The position numbers and the translations under genes are program-made. The notes beneath the pieces are model-generated. The model did not search any database and had not been told where the DNA came from. It saw only the letters and a list, made by a program, of their open reading frames with translations. Shown in pieces: positions 1 through 7,832 of a stretch of 64,000 bases of DNA. Source of the stretch: Arthrobacter_M sp030063245 (lineage in GTDB: Bacteria; Actinomycetota; Actinomycetes; Actinomycetales; Micrococcaceae); the NCBI RefSeq assembly GCF_051131705.1, contig NZ_CP180316.1:2790001-2854000 (forward strand), written 5' to 3'. The stretch's first letter is position 1. Each line of letters opens with the position of its first letter.

Positions 1-437
1 CAGTGCACGGTTTTGCTGTCCAGATCCACGGTGATCTCGGTGCCCGGCGCGTTCTCCAGCACCTTCCAGATCAGCTCGATGTCATCCTGCGCCAACTCGG
101 CGGCCAGCAGCCCCTGCTTGCCCGAATTGCCCCGGAAAATGTCCGCAAACCGGGAGGAAAGCACGGCCTTGAACCCGAAGTCCTTCAGCGCCCAGACGGC
201 GTGCTCCCGCGAGGACCCGGTGCCGAAGTCCGCGCCGGCCACCAGCACGGAGCCTGCGTCAAAGGGCTTCTGGTTGAGAATGAACTCGGGATTCTTCCGC
301 CAGCTGGAAAACAGCGCATCCTCGAAGCCGGTGCGGGTGATGCGCTTAAGGTACACGGCAGGAATGATCTGATCCGTATCGATATTGCTCTGCCGCAGCG
401 GGACGCCGATTCCGGTATGCGTGGTGAATTTCTCCAT
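1..437 (-). CDS. leuD: 3-isopropylmalate dehydratase small subunit (partial, cut by window edge)
   Basis: Small subunit of isopropylmalate isomerase, which with LeuC converts 2-isopropylmalate to 3-isopropylmalate in leucine synthesis. The N-terminal 145 residues are visible, starting at the ATG at 437 (MEKFTTHTGIGVPLRQSNID). Family hallmarks are the 'NIDTDQIIPA' swivel-domain segment and 'GADFGTGSSREHA'. The gene runs off the left edge of the window, so its C-terminus is missing. It starts only 9 bp after the leuC stop codon, so the two subunits are surely co-transcribed and probably translationally linked. Family assignment is certain; only the 3' end is unseen. Confidence 0.97.
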   Translation of the reverse strand, partial: MEKFTTHTGIGVPLRQSNIDTDQIIPAVYLKRITRTGFEDALFSSWRKNPEFILNQKPFDAGSVLVAGADFGTGSSREHAVWALKDFGFKAVLSSRFADIFRGNSGKQGLLAAELAQDDIELIWKVLENAPGTEITVDLDSKTVH

Positions 438-446
438 GACTGTCTC

Positions 447-2105
447 CTAGCTGACCGTGGACTCGGCGTACGGGGATTCGGCAGGCTCTGCCACCGAGGC
501 GGGATCCGCCAGCGGGCTGCCGGTGTCCGGCTCAGTGCGCGGGGGCAGGTCCGACGGCGAACTGAGCGTTCCACGCACAGCCGTGGCCGCGGCAACAACC
601 GGGGACACCAAATGGGTGCGCCCGCCCTTGCCCTGCCGGCCCTCGAAGTTGCGGTTCGACGTGGAGGCGCAGCGCTCCCCCGGTGCCAACTGGTCCGGGT
701 TCATGCCCAGGCACATCGAGCAGCCGGCGAAGCGCCATTCCGCACCGAAGTCCGTGAACACCTTGTCCAGCCCCTCGGCCTCGGCATCCAACCGGACGCG
801 GGCGGAGCCGGGCACCACCAACATGCGGATCTTCGGATCCTTGGTGCGTCCGCGGATGATGTCCGCCGCGGCGCGCAGATCCTCGACGCGGGAGTTGGTG
901 CAGGAGCCCAGGAAGACGGTATCCACCCGGATGTCCTTCATCGGCGTGCCGGCCGCCAGGTCCATGTACGCCAGCGCCCGCTCCGCCGCGGCCTTCGCAT
1001 TCTCGTCGCCAAAGTCCTCCGGCGACGGCACGCTGCCGCTGAGAGATACGCCCTGCCCCGGGTTGGTCCCCCAGGTGACGAACGGCTCCAACGTGTCGGC
1101 GTCGAGGTCAACAGCGGCGTCGAAAGTGGCGCCGTCGTCGGTCTTCAAAGTTTTCCAATAGTCGACGGCGGCATCCCAGTCGGCGCCCTGCGGCGCGTGC
1201 GGGCGGCCCTTGAGGAACTCGAAAGTCGTCTCGTCCGGGGCCACCATGCCGGCGCGCGCCCCCGCTTCAATGGACATGTTGCAGATGGTCATCCGGGCTT
1301 CCATGGACAGCGCGCGGATGGCCGAGCCGCGGTATTCCAGCACGTAGCCCTGACCGCCGCCGGTGCCGATTTTGGCGATCACGGCCAGGATGATGTCCTT
1401 GGAGCTTACGCCCGGACGCAGGGTGCCTTCGACGTTAATGGCCATGGTTTTGAACGGCTTCAACGGCAGCGTCTGGGTGGCCATCACATGCTCTACCTCG
1501 GAGGTGCCGATGCCCATCGCCAGGGCTCCGAACGCCCCGTGCGTGGAGGTGTGCGAGTCGCCGCAGACCACCGTCATACCCGGCTGGGTGAGGCCGAGCT
1601 GCGGGCCGATGATGTGCACAATGCCTTGGTTGGCATCGCCGAGGGAGTGCAGGCGGACGCCGAATTCACGGCAGTTTTCGCGCAGCTTTTCGATCTGAGT
1701 CCGGCTGGTCAGGTCCGCAATCGGCTTGTCGATCGCCAGCGTCGGGGTGTTGTGGTCCTCGGTGGCGATGGTCAGGTCCGGGCGGCGCAGCGGACGGCCG
1801 GCTAGGCGAAGCCCCTCAAAAGCCTGCGGGGAGGTGACCTCATGGATCAGATGAAGGTCGATGTAGAGCAGATCGGGCTGGGCAGCGTCTCCCGTACCCT
1901 CGCCCTTGCGGACAATGTGGTCCTCCCAGACCTTTTCCGCCAGGGTCTTCGCCCCGGCTGAGCGGCGTCCGGCAATCCGGTGATCCGCCGGTTGCACGGA
2001 GGGCTTAGCGGCCGCGGTCGACGACGTTCCCTCCACAGTGGGCTGCGCGGCCATGCCTTCTTCCGCGGGTTGTGCGGCTGCACGTGCAGTTGTTGCTTCG
2101 GTCAC
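447..2105 (-). CDS. leuC: 3-isopropylmalate dehydratase large subunit
   Basis: Catalytic [4Fe-4S] subunit of isopropylmalate isomerase (leucine pathway, cytosol). Cluster cysteines are seen in 'GSCTNSR' and 'GCSMCLGMNP', and the typical N-terminal core begins at 'KTLAEKVWEDH'. The open frame starts at a GTG and is 552 residues, against about 470-485 for the family. The excess is an Ala/Pro/Thr-rich N-terminal stretch of about 50 residues and a Pro/Glu-rich tail of about 30. An internal start nearer 'GAKTLAEKVW' is possible, but no ATG lies directly before it, so the annotated start is uncertain by up to 50 codons. It is the first gene of a leuCD operon, divergent from an IclR regulator with a palindromic site in between. 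Confidence 0.95.
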   Translation of the reverse strand: MTEATTARAAAQPAEEGMAAQPTVEGTSSTAAAKPSVQPADHRIAGRRSAGAKTLAEKVWEDHIVRKGEGTGDAAQPDLLYIDLHLIHEVTSPQAFEGLRLAGRPLRRPDLTIATEDHNTPTLAIDKPIADLTSRTQIEKLRENCREFGVRLHSLGDANQGIVHIIGPQLGLTQPGMTVVCGDSHTSTHGAFGALAMGIGTSEVEHVMATQTLPLKPFKTMAINVEGTLRPGVSSKDIILAVIAKIGTGGGQGYVLEYRGSAIRALSMEARMTICNMSIEAGARAGMVAPDETTFEFLKGRPHAPQGADWDAAVDYWKTLKTDDGATFDAAVDLDADTLEPFVTWGTNPGQGVSLSGSVPSPEDFGDENAKAAAERALAYMDLAAGTPMKDIRVDTVFLGSCTNSRVEDLRAAADIIRGRTKDPKIRMLVVPGSARVRLDAEAEGLDKVFTDFGAEWRFAGCSMCLGMNPDQLAPGERCASTSNRNFEGRQGKGGRTHLVSPVVAAATAVRGTLSSPSDLPPRTEPDTGSPLADPASVAEPAESPYAESTVS

Positions 2106-2247
2106 GGCCGGCTCCCTTCATCAATGGCACCTGCCGTGCGCCGCCGATCGGCTGCGTCCAGGGATGCCTGTTGTCGCTGCGACTTCATGTCATCTCGTGT
2201 CAACTGAACCAGCATCGCGATGGACCGCGCCAGCCAATCGATTTGCA

Positions 2248-2262
2248 TCTCATATATTGAGA
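2248..2262. promoter_or_regulatory. palindromic operator between leuC and the IclR regulator
   Basis: Perfect inverted repeat TCTCA-TATAT-TGAGA, placed 16 bp before the regulator start and about 140 bp before leuC. In Corynebacterium the IclR-type repressor LtbR binds an AT-rich TGAGAC-containing site before leuCD (known biology). The sequence here contains ATATTGAGAC, so control of both divergent genes by this regulator is a reasonable inference. Confidence 0.6.
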
Positions 2263-2277
2263 CGGCAATATCAGTAC

Positions 2278-3009
2278 ATGGACAATTCTAGCGGTGTTGG
2301 CGTCATTGATAAAGCGGCGCTGGTTCTGGACGCTTTAGAAGCCGGACCCACGACCCTCGCCCAGCTCGTTGCCGCCACCGGCCTGGCCCGTCCCACGGTG
2401 CACCGACTCGCGCTTGCCCTGGTGCACCACAGGTTGGTCAGCCGCGACATGCAGGGACGGTTTGTGCTCGGCAGCCGCCTGGTGGAGCTGGCATCCGCTG
2501 CGGGCGAGGACCGGCTGATTGCCGCCTCGGGCCCGGTACTACTGCAGTTGCGCGACGTCACCGGCGAGAGCGCGCAGATTTTCCGACGGCAGGGCGACTG
2601 GCGCGTCTGCGTGGCGTCCGCCGAACGGCCGATCGGTCTGCGGGACACCATCCCGGTGGGCACCCAGCTGAGCATGAAGGCCGGCTCGGCGGCCCAGGTA
2701 CTGCTGGCATGGGAAGACCACGAGCGTCTACTGGAGGGACTGCAGAACGCCCGCTTCACGCCGACAGTGCTCGCCGGGGTCCGTCGGCGCGGCTGGGGCC
2801 AGAGCCTGGGCGAGCGGGAAATGGGCGTGGCCTCCGTCTCCGCACCTGTGCGCGGTCCCTCCGGGAGGGTCATTGCCGCCGTCTCCATCTCCGGCCCGAT
2901 CGAACGCCTCACGCGCCAGCCCGGCCGGCTGCACGCGGAGATTGTCTGCGGCGCCGCGCGGACCCTGACGGAAGCGCTCCGCAAGACCGCCGAGTCGGCT
3001 GCACGCTAG
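2278..3009 (+). CDS. IclR-family transcriptional regulator, LtbR-like
   Basis: A 243-residue DNA-binding regulator with an N-terminal winged helix (residues about 5-70, 'TTLAQLVAATGLARPTVHRLALALVHHRLV') and a C-terminal IclR effector domain (about 75-235, including 'GSAAQVLLAWEDHERL' and 'VSISGPIERL'). The ATG at 2278 was chosen because the helix-turn-helix begins right after it. A longer reading upstream would cross the operator region. It diverges from leuCD, the same context as LtbR, the repressor of leucine and tryptophan genes in Corynebacterium. Repression of leuCD and autoregulation through the palindrome at 2248-2262 are inferred from this synteny. Confidence 0.9.
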   Translation: MDNSSGVGVIDKAALVLDALEAGPTTLAQLVAATGLARPTVHRLALALVHHRLVSRDMQGRFVLGSRLVELASAAGEDRLIAASGPVLLQLRDVTGESAQIFRRQGDWRVCVASAERPIGLRDTIPVGTQLSMKAGSAAQVLLAWEDHERLLEGLQNARFTPTVLAGVRRRGWGQSLGEREMGVASVSAPVRGPSGRVIAAVSISGPIERLTRQPGRLHAEIVCGAARTLTEALRKTAESAAR

Positions 3010-3018
3010 TCTGGCTCC

Positions 3019-3642
3019 ATGAACAGCGACGCGACCAGAGATTCTTCCGAGCCCACCCCAGCCGGTGAGGTCACCCCGGGGGCCGGCGCTTCCACCCGCG
3101 CTCCCAACGACGGCTATGCTGTTTTCCTGCGCGGCGTCAACGTCGGCGGCATCAACATCAAAATGGCAGACCTGAAGCGGGAGCTGGCGCACCTGCCCTT
3201 CCGCAGCTTCGCCACGCTGCTTGCCAGTGGAAACATCGCCTGCCGCACCGCCCTGAGCGGCGACGAAATCAAGTCGACCGTGGAAAAGTGCCTCCGGGAC
3301 AGCTTCGGCTACGACGCCTGGGTCGTCGTCCTCAGCGCCTTCCGGCTGACGGAAATCATCGCTGCCTGCCCCTATCCCGCCGACTCCACCGAACAGCACA
3401 GTTACATCACCCTCGGCTCAGATGAGGCGATCATCGAGGAACTGTACACACTGGCCGAGCGGCTCGACGGCGTGGAGCAGACCCGGCTCGGTCCGGAAGC
3501 CACCGCATGGCTGGCACCCGCCGGGGGAACCTTGGACAGTCCGTTCAGTAAGTTGTCGGCCAAAGGCCGATACAAATCGAGTACGACGACGAGAAACCTC
3601 CGAACGCTGATGAAAGTCCGGGACGCCATCGCCCGGCTCTGA
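3019..3642 (+). CDS. DUF1697 family protein
   Basis: A 207-residue protein of the DUF1697 family, with the characteristic 'YAVFLRGVNVGGINIKMADLK' segment (residues 34-54), 'LASGNI' and a C-terminal 'SKLSAKGRYKSSTTTRNLRTL...L' block. The molecular function of the family is unknown. The first 30 residues are a Ser/Thr/Pro/Ala-rich extension not typical of the family, so translation might begin later, but the ATG at 3019 lies 9 bp after the IclR stop and suggests coupling to it. There is no signal peptide or membrane segment. Confidence 0.88.
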   Translation: MNSDATRDSSEPTPAGEVTPGAGASTRAPNDGYAVFLRGVNVGGINIKMADLKRELAHLPFRSFATLLASGNIACRTALSGDEIKSTVEKCLRDSFGYDAWVVVLSAFRLTEIIAACPYPADSTEQHSYITLGSDEAIIEELYTLAERLDGVEQTRLGPEATAWLAPAGGTLDSPFSKLSAKGRYKSSTTTRNLRTLMKVRDAIARL

Positions 3643-3858
3643 GATCTGCCCGGGCATGCGTATCCGGTTGGCTCAGCCAGTGTGATGATTAGGCCCGCTG
3701 TCGAAGTCTGAGGTGGCAAACGTCGGGAGAACTCGGGGTGCCCACAGGAATTCGGGGCGGCACTGGCCCTGCCGCGGGGATCGGGTCTCTCCCCCCGGAT
3801 CGGGCCACCTCGCGCGCTACGGACGCCTACGCAAAATCCCCGTTGCGCAGCCGAAACG

Positions 3859-3900
3859 AGAAAAGCCCCCGTCCGGATGTTGCACCGGACAGGAGCTTCT
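3859..3900 (-). terminator. rho-independent terminator after tRNA-Glu
   Basis: On the minus strand a hairpin with core arms GTCCGG (3871-3876) and CCGGAC (3885-3890), extended by GC-rich pairing on both sides, is followed by TTTTC. It sits directly downstream of the tRNA-Glu gene. Confidence 0.75.
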
Positions 3901-3904
3901 GTTG

Positions 3905-3977
3905 TGACCCCAGCGGGATTCGAACCCGCGTTACCGCCGTGAGAGGGCAGCGTACTAGGCCGCTATACGATGGGGCC
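3905..3977 (-). tRNA. tRNA-Glu (CTC anticodon)
   Basis: A 73-nt cloverleaf: acceptor arms GGCCCCA and TGGGGTC, T-arm with GGTTCGAATCC, and anticodon loop C-CTCTCAC giving anticodon CTC (codon GAG). CCA is not encoded. It follows tRNA-Gln and gltX on the same strand, grouping the synthetase with its substrates. Confidence 0.96.
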
Positions 3978-4037
3978 CTAATACTTTCATGTACTAACCG
4001 CCGGACAACCGCGCTTCAAAAGCGGATTCACCGAGCG

Positions 4038-4109
4038 CTGGGATACCAGGACTCGAACCTAGAATAACGGTACCAGAAACCGTTGTGTTGCCAATTACAC
4101 CATATCCCA
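4038..4109 (-). tRNA. tRNA-Gln (CTG anticodon)
   Basis: A 72-nt cloverleaf with acceptor TGGGATA/TATCCCA, T-arm AGGTTCGAGTCCT and anticodon CTG (codon CAG). CCA is not encoded. In actinobacteria this tRNA is normally charged with glutamate by GltX and then amidated by GatCAB, so its position next to gltX is functionally sensible. Confidence 0.95.
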
Positions 4110-4331
4110 ATGGCGCTTTTTGCTCGTTCCGACCGGTTTCCCGGCTGTTCAAGCGGCTCAAGCGCCGGAAATAAACTGTACCCGATTCCGGCGGAGAGAA
4201 CAAAACGGTCTCCAACCGGAGGCCCGGATGAGCCGCCAAGGTGGGAGGTTGCGCGGAAGATCAGCAGACGCGAGCGGCGGGTGGGAGCTGCCGATGCCTC
4301 CGGAGCGTGGAGAGGTGCACGCCCGGCGGCC

Positions 4332-4360
4332 GGCGTCCGCCCGGTGAGGGAACGGACGCC
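4332..4360 (-). terminator. possible GC-rich terminator downstream of gltX
   Basis: Eight-base perfect inverted repeat GGCGTCCG (4332-4339) and CGGACGCC (4353-4360) lies 33 bp after the gltX stop. There is no T tract, so it is a weak call. It may only slow polymerase before the tRNA genes. Confidence 0.35.
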
Positions 4361-4392
4361 AACGCCGTCTCTGCCGCCGTCAGCTCCCGCCG

Positions 4393-5892
4393 CTAGCCGC
4401 GAAAGTTCTTCAAGCGGGCCAGCGATGATTCCTTGCCCAGGATGACCATCGATTCGAAGAGGGGCGGCGAAATCCGGCGACCCGAGACCGCTGTCCGCAC
4501 CGGCCCGAAGGCGAGCCGGGGTTTGAGGCCCAGCTCTTCGACCAGCACCTGCTTCAGAACGGTCTGAAGATTCTCCGCCGTCCACTCCTGCACCGGCTCC
4601 AGCGCCGATACCGCCGCGGCCAGAACCTCGGCGAGGTTGTCCGGCAGACCCTTGCGGGCGTCGTCCGCAACGTCGACGGCGTCGTCGTCCTTGAACAGGA
4701 AGCTCAACATTTCCGGAGCCTCGCCCAGCAGCGTGATCCGCTCCTGGATCAGCGGCGCGGCCTCGGTGAGGATCTGATCCTCGCGGGCGGTGAGGCTCTC
4801 GCCGACAATGCCAGCGGCCTGTAGGTACGGCACCAGCCGGTCGCGGAAGTCCTCCGCTGCGAGCAGGCGCACGTGCGTGCCGTTTACGGCCTCGGCCTTC
4901 TTCGCATCAAACCGGGCCGGGTTGGCGAGCACGTCGTGGATGTCAAAGTGCTCAACCAGCTGCTCCACGGTGAAGATGTCTTCATCGGCCGAGAGCGACC
5001 AGCCCAGCAGGGAGAGGTAATTCAGCAGTCCCTCGGGGATGAAGCCGCGCTCCCGGTGCAGGAAGAGATTGCTCTCCGGATCGCGCTTGGACAGCTTCTT
5101 GTTGCCGGCGCCCATCACATACGGCAGGTGGCCGAACAGCGGCATGTACTCGGCAATTCCGACGGCGATCATGGCGCGGTAGAGTGCGATCTGCCGCGGC
5201 GTGGAGCTGAGCAGGTCCTCCCCGCGCAGCACGTGGGTGATGCCCATCAGCGCGTCGTCCACCGGGTTGACCAGGGTGTACAGCGGCGCCCCGTTGGGCC
5301 GGACGACGACGTAGTCCGGGACGGTGCCGGCCTTGAAGGTGATCTCGCCGCGGACCAGGTCCTTGAACGTCAGATCATCCTCGGGCATGCGCAGCCGCAT
5401 GGCGGGCTGGCGCCCTTCGGCCTTGAACGCGGCGATCTGCTCAACGGTGAGGTCGCGGTCGTAGTTGTCGTAACCGAGCTTGGGGTCCCTGCCGGCGGTG
5501 CGGTGCCGGGCCTCCACCTCGTCCGGGGACGAGTATGACTCGTAGACGAAGCCGCCGCCCATCAGCTTCTCGATCGCAGCCTGGTAGATGTTGCCGCGCT
5601 GTGACTGACGGTACGGCGGGTGCGGTCCCCCCACCTCGACGCCCTCGTCCCAGTCGATGCCCAGCCATTTGAGGGCTTCCAGCAGCTGATGGTAGCTCTC
5701 TTCACTGTCTCGTGCAGCGTCCGTGTCCTCGATGCGGAAGATCATTTTACCGCCGGAGTGGCGGGCATAGGCCCAGTTGAACAGTGCCGTGCGGATCAGA
5801 CCCACGTGTGGGGTCCCCGTAGGCGAGGGACAGAATCTGACGCGGACGGGGGTTGTTTCAGTCACGGTGGGAATCACGGCGGAAGTAGTCAT
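4393..5892 (-). CDS. gltX: glutamate--tRNA ligase
   Basis: Class I aminoacyl-tRNA synthetase (499 residues, normal length) that charges tRNA-Glu and, in bacteria lacking GlnRS, also misacylates tRNA-Gln. Signature motifs are 'PSPTGTPHVGL' (HIGH-type, residues 22-32) and 'KKLSKR' (KMSKS-type, near residue 270), with the catalytic Rossmann fold first and an alpha-helical anticodon-binding C-terminal half. It begins with ATG at 5892, 39 bp after the stop of the FAH-family gene, so both are likely one operon, and it is followed by tRNA-Gln and tRNA-Glu on the same strand. Confidence 0.98.
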   Translation of the reverse strand: MTTSAVIPTVTETTPVRVRFCPSPTGTPHVGLIRTALFNWAYARHSGGKMIFRIEDTDAARDSEESYHQLLEALKWLGIDWDEGVEVGGPHPPYRQSQRGNIYQAAIEKLMGGGFVYESYSSPDEVEARHRTAGRDPKLGYDNYDRDLTVEQIAAFKAEGRQPAMRLRMPEDDLTFKDLVRGEITFKAGTVPDYVVVRPNGAPLYTLVNPVDDALMGITHVLRGEDLLSSTPRQIALYRAMIAVGIAEYMPLFGHLPYVMGAGNKKLSKRDPESNLFLHRERGFIPEGLLNYLSLLGWSLSADEDIFTVEQLVEHFDIHDVLANPARFDAKKAEAVNGTHVRLLAAEDFRDRLVPYLQAAGIVGESLTAREDQILTEAAPLIQERITLLGEAPEMLSFLFKDDDAVDVADDARKGLPDNLAEVLAAAVSALEPVQEWTAENLQTVLKQVLVEELGLKPRLAFGPVRTAVSGRRISPPLFESMVILGKESSLARLKNFRG

Positions 5893-5931
5893 AATGATTG
5901 CAATTTTACCGCCTATCCGCCTGCCCCTAAG

Positions 5932-6708
5932 TCAGCGGCGCACTATCGGGTTGGACAGCCGCCCAATACCCTCAATCTCGATCTCGTAGCGGTCCCCCGC
6001 CTTGACCAGGCCTACTCCGGACGGCGTCCCCGTCATGATGACATCGCCTGGAAGTAGTGTGAAAGCCTTGGAGACTACGGAGACAAGTTCCCGCACGCCC
6101 CAGACCATCTGGCTGGTGCTGCCTTCCTGGCGCAGGTCGCCGTTCAGCCAGCCCCTGATAACCAAATCTTCGGTGTCCAGTTCGGTCTCGATCCACGGTC
6201 CCAACGGTGCCGAGGTATCGAAGCCCTTCGCGCGCGCCCACTGCTGATCCGCTTTCTGCACGTCCCGCGCAGTGAGGTCATTGCCGCAGGTGTAACCGAA
6301 AATCACCTCATCCACACGCTCCGCAGGGACGTCCTTGCAGATCCGGCCGATGACCACACAAAGCTCTGCCTCGTAGGAGACCTCATCGGAAAACTCCGGC
6401 AGCACGACCGGATCATTCGGACCGATCACAGAAGTGTTCGGCTTCAGGAACATTAACGGCTGCTTCGGCACTTCATTGCCCAGTTCATGGGCATGCTCAA
6501 CGAAATTGCGGCCGATACCCACCAGCTTGCTGCGTGGAATGATGGGAGCCAGCAGCCGAACGTCCTCCAGCTTGTGCGTTACGGCCGTCCGTTCGATGCC
6601 GTTGAAGAAAGGGTCTCCCTTGATGACAGTGACTTCTTCACTGCCGGGCTCCCCTTCAACGAGGCCGTAGAGGGGATCAGAATCTGCTACAAACCGGGCA
6701 ATACGCAT
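5932..6708 (-). CDS. fumarylacetoacetate hydrolase family protein
   Basis: A 258-residue FAH-fold enzyme of the group that hydrolyses or decarboxylates 2-oxo/dioxo acids using a divalent metal. Metal-binding residues are visible in 'SYEAELCVVIGR' (E-x-E) and the later aspartate block 'YTCGNDLTARDVQ'. The C-terminus has the family 'GDVIMTGTPSGVG' motif. The start was set at the ATG at 6708 (MRIARF), where similarity to the family begins; a 30-codon upstream extension is possible but lacks family character. It is adjacent to gltX on the same strand. The exact substrate cannot be read from sequence. Confidence 0.92.
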   Translation of the reverse strand: MRIARFVADSDPLYGLVEGEPGSEEVTVIKGDPFFNGIERTAVTHKLEDVRLLAPIIPRSKLVGIGRNFVEHAHELGNEVPKQPLMFLKPNTSVIGPNDPVVLPEFSDEVSYEAELCVVIGRICKDVPAERVDEVIFGYTCGNDLTARDVQKADQQWARAKGFDTSAPLGPWIETELDTEDLVIRGWLNGDLRQEGSTSQMVWGVRELVSVVSKAFTLLPGDVIMTGTPSGVGLVKAGDRYEIEIEGIGRLSNPIVRR

Positions 6709-6802
6709 GGTTATTACTCTAGCTGTTATCTTTCGTCGCCCATTTCCAACCAGGTCCGGGCCCCCGGGCTTTTTCAGCCTTGCGGCGCCGATTCGCACAG
6801 CC

Positions 6803-7207
6803 TCAGGGACTCACGGTGGCGATGCCGAGACCGGCGTATTCTTCTGGGCGCCCGGTGACGAGTTCCGCGCTGTACCTCGCTGCCAAAGCTGCCGACATTA
6901 GTGTCGCAAGCGGATAATATGTACCGTCGGCGCGTTTCAGCCGGGCCAGCCTCGCGAGCGGCTCCGCGCAGTCCAGGTCAAAAGGGACCACCCTCCGGTC
7001 CAAAGCCGTCGCAAGAATCGTCGTCGTGGCCTTGCCCGCTGAAAACCGCTCCCACTCGTGGAGTGAACCGATCGCGGTCAGAACTTCGGCGACGGCAAGG
7101 GCGGAAGTGTGCGGACGCTCCGGATGAAGTTTGAACCATTCGGACTGGCGCTGATCGTTCCGTCCGGAGAGCAGATCCATCAGCACATCGGAATCGAGCA
7201 GCAGCAT
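6803..7207 (-). CDS. PIN-domain toxin (VapC/FitB type), one active-site acid missing
   Basis: A 134-residue PIN-fold protein, normally an Mg2+-dependent ribonuclease toxin. The N-terminal acidic cluster is present ('LLLDSDVLMDLL', D5 and D7) and E41 lies in 'AVAEVLTAI'. In the conserved 'D-x-x-I-A-A' element the sequence reads 'ATLMSAALAARY', with Thr near residue 102 where the family usually has the third catalytic Asp. The C-terminal 'AELVTGRPEEYAGLGI' fits the family. It starts 3 bp after the antitoxin stop. The toxin may be weakened or inactive, or the metal site may use another residue such as D93. Confidence 0.85.
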   Translation of the reverse strand: MLLLDSDVLMDLLSGRNDQRQSEWFKLHPERPHTSALAVAEVLTAIGSLHEWERFSAGKATTTILATALDRRVVPFDLDCAEPLARLARLKRADGTYYPLATLMSAALAARYSAELVTGRPEEYAGLGIATVSP

Positions 7208-7210
7208 GAC

Positions 7211-7513
7211 TCAGTCGCCCGGATCATGCGTGGCGGCAACCATGTGCATGGTTGAAATCCGCGGCGGCAGGTGCGCCCCGCCCAGTGCGAAAGCCATCGC
7301 TTGGGACTCGAACAGCTCCTCGTACCATTGCGGGACTTTGAGCAGCGCGATCGGGATGCTTGATGGGTCGGACCCCTGGGCAGTTGGGGAATCCAGATGC
7401 CGCAGAATCATCACCTTGAGTTCGACCTGCATGGACCGGCCGTTCTGCGCCGCCAGAACGCGCAACTGGGCAAGGACTTCCGGATCCAGATATCTCACGG
7501 TTACTGATGACAT
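7211..7513 (-). CDS. FitA/VapB-like ribbon-helix-helix antitoxin
   Basis: A 100-residue antitoxin whose N-terminus has the FitA-type ribbon-helix-helix 'SVTVRYLDPEVLAQLRVLAA' followed by 'NGRSMQVELKVMILRHL'. The C-terminal half should bind and neutralise the PIN toxin. The start is the ATG at 7513, decided by GGGAGGAACC just upstream; an upstream ATG at 7543 would lie in the palindrome. It is the first gene of the pair and is 3 bp from the toxin. A 46-bp perfect palindrome begins 16 bp upstream of the start and is the obvious candidate autoregulatory operator. Confidence 0.88.
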   Translation of the reverse strand: MSSVTVRYLDPEVLAQLRVLAAQNGRSMQVELKVMILRHLDSPTAQGSDPSSIPIALLKVPQWYEELFESQAMAFALGGAHLPPRISTMHMVAATHDPGD

Positions 7514-7528
7514 GGTTCCTCCCGGATT

Positions 7529-7574
7529 CTGCATGCACTGCAATCAGTGCATGCACTGATTGCAGTGCATGCAG
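7529..7574. repeat. 46-bp perfect palindrome upstream of the FitAB-type pair
   Basis: Every base from 7529 to 7574 pairs with its mirror base around the centre at 7551/7552. The unit is built from GCATGCA, TGATTGCAGTGCATGCA and their complements. Bases 7549-7573 match 50522-50546 inside nadB at 24 of 25 positions. It may be an antitoxin operator, a dispersed palindromic repeat, or both. Confidence 0.9.
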
Positions 7575-7691
7575 GTTTTCGGGGCAACCCCTGTCTTCGG
7601 AGGTGTGGACGTTTGCGGCGCCGGCGCCTTGAGTGGAGGAAAACAGCTGGTCTTCCAGTGGGCCGTGATCTCGGAGAGGCGGGTGCAACGG

Positions 7692-7729
7692 CGGCGGCCG
7701 CCGCACCCGCAAAGGTGCGACGACCGCCG
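7692..7729 (-). terminator. strong GC hairpin downstream of ilvE
   Basis: Arms 7692-7707 and 7714-7729 pair over 16 bp; on the minus-strand transcript the two non-Watson-Crick positions are G-U. The loop is 6 nt. It lies about 100 bp after the ilvE stop and has no T tract, which is common for actinobacterial terminators. Confidence 0.5.
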
Positions 7730-7832
7730 TCATGCTTTCGTCATGTCCTGTTCAAGAAGCCCTGCCCAAACGGCTGCCTACGTACGCGATCTTCTGCTTA
7801 CGGCACTCGGCTCATGAACGAGGAAGTTGTGC

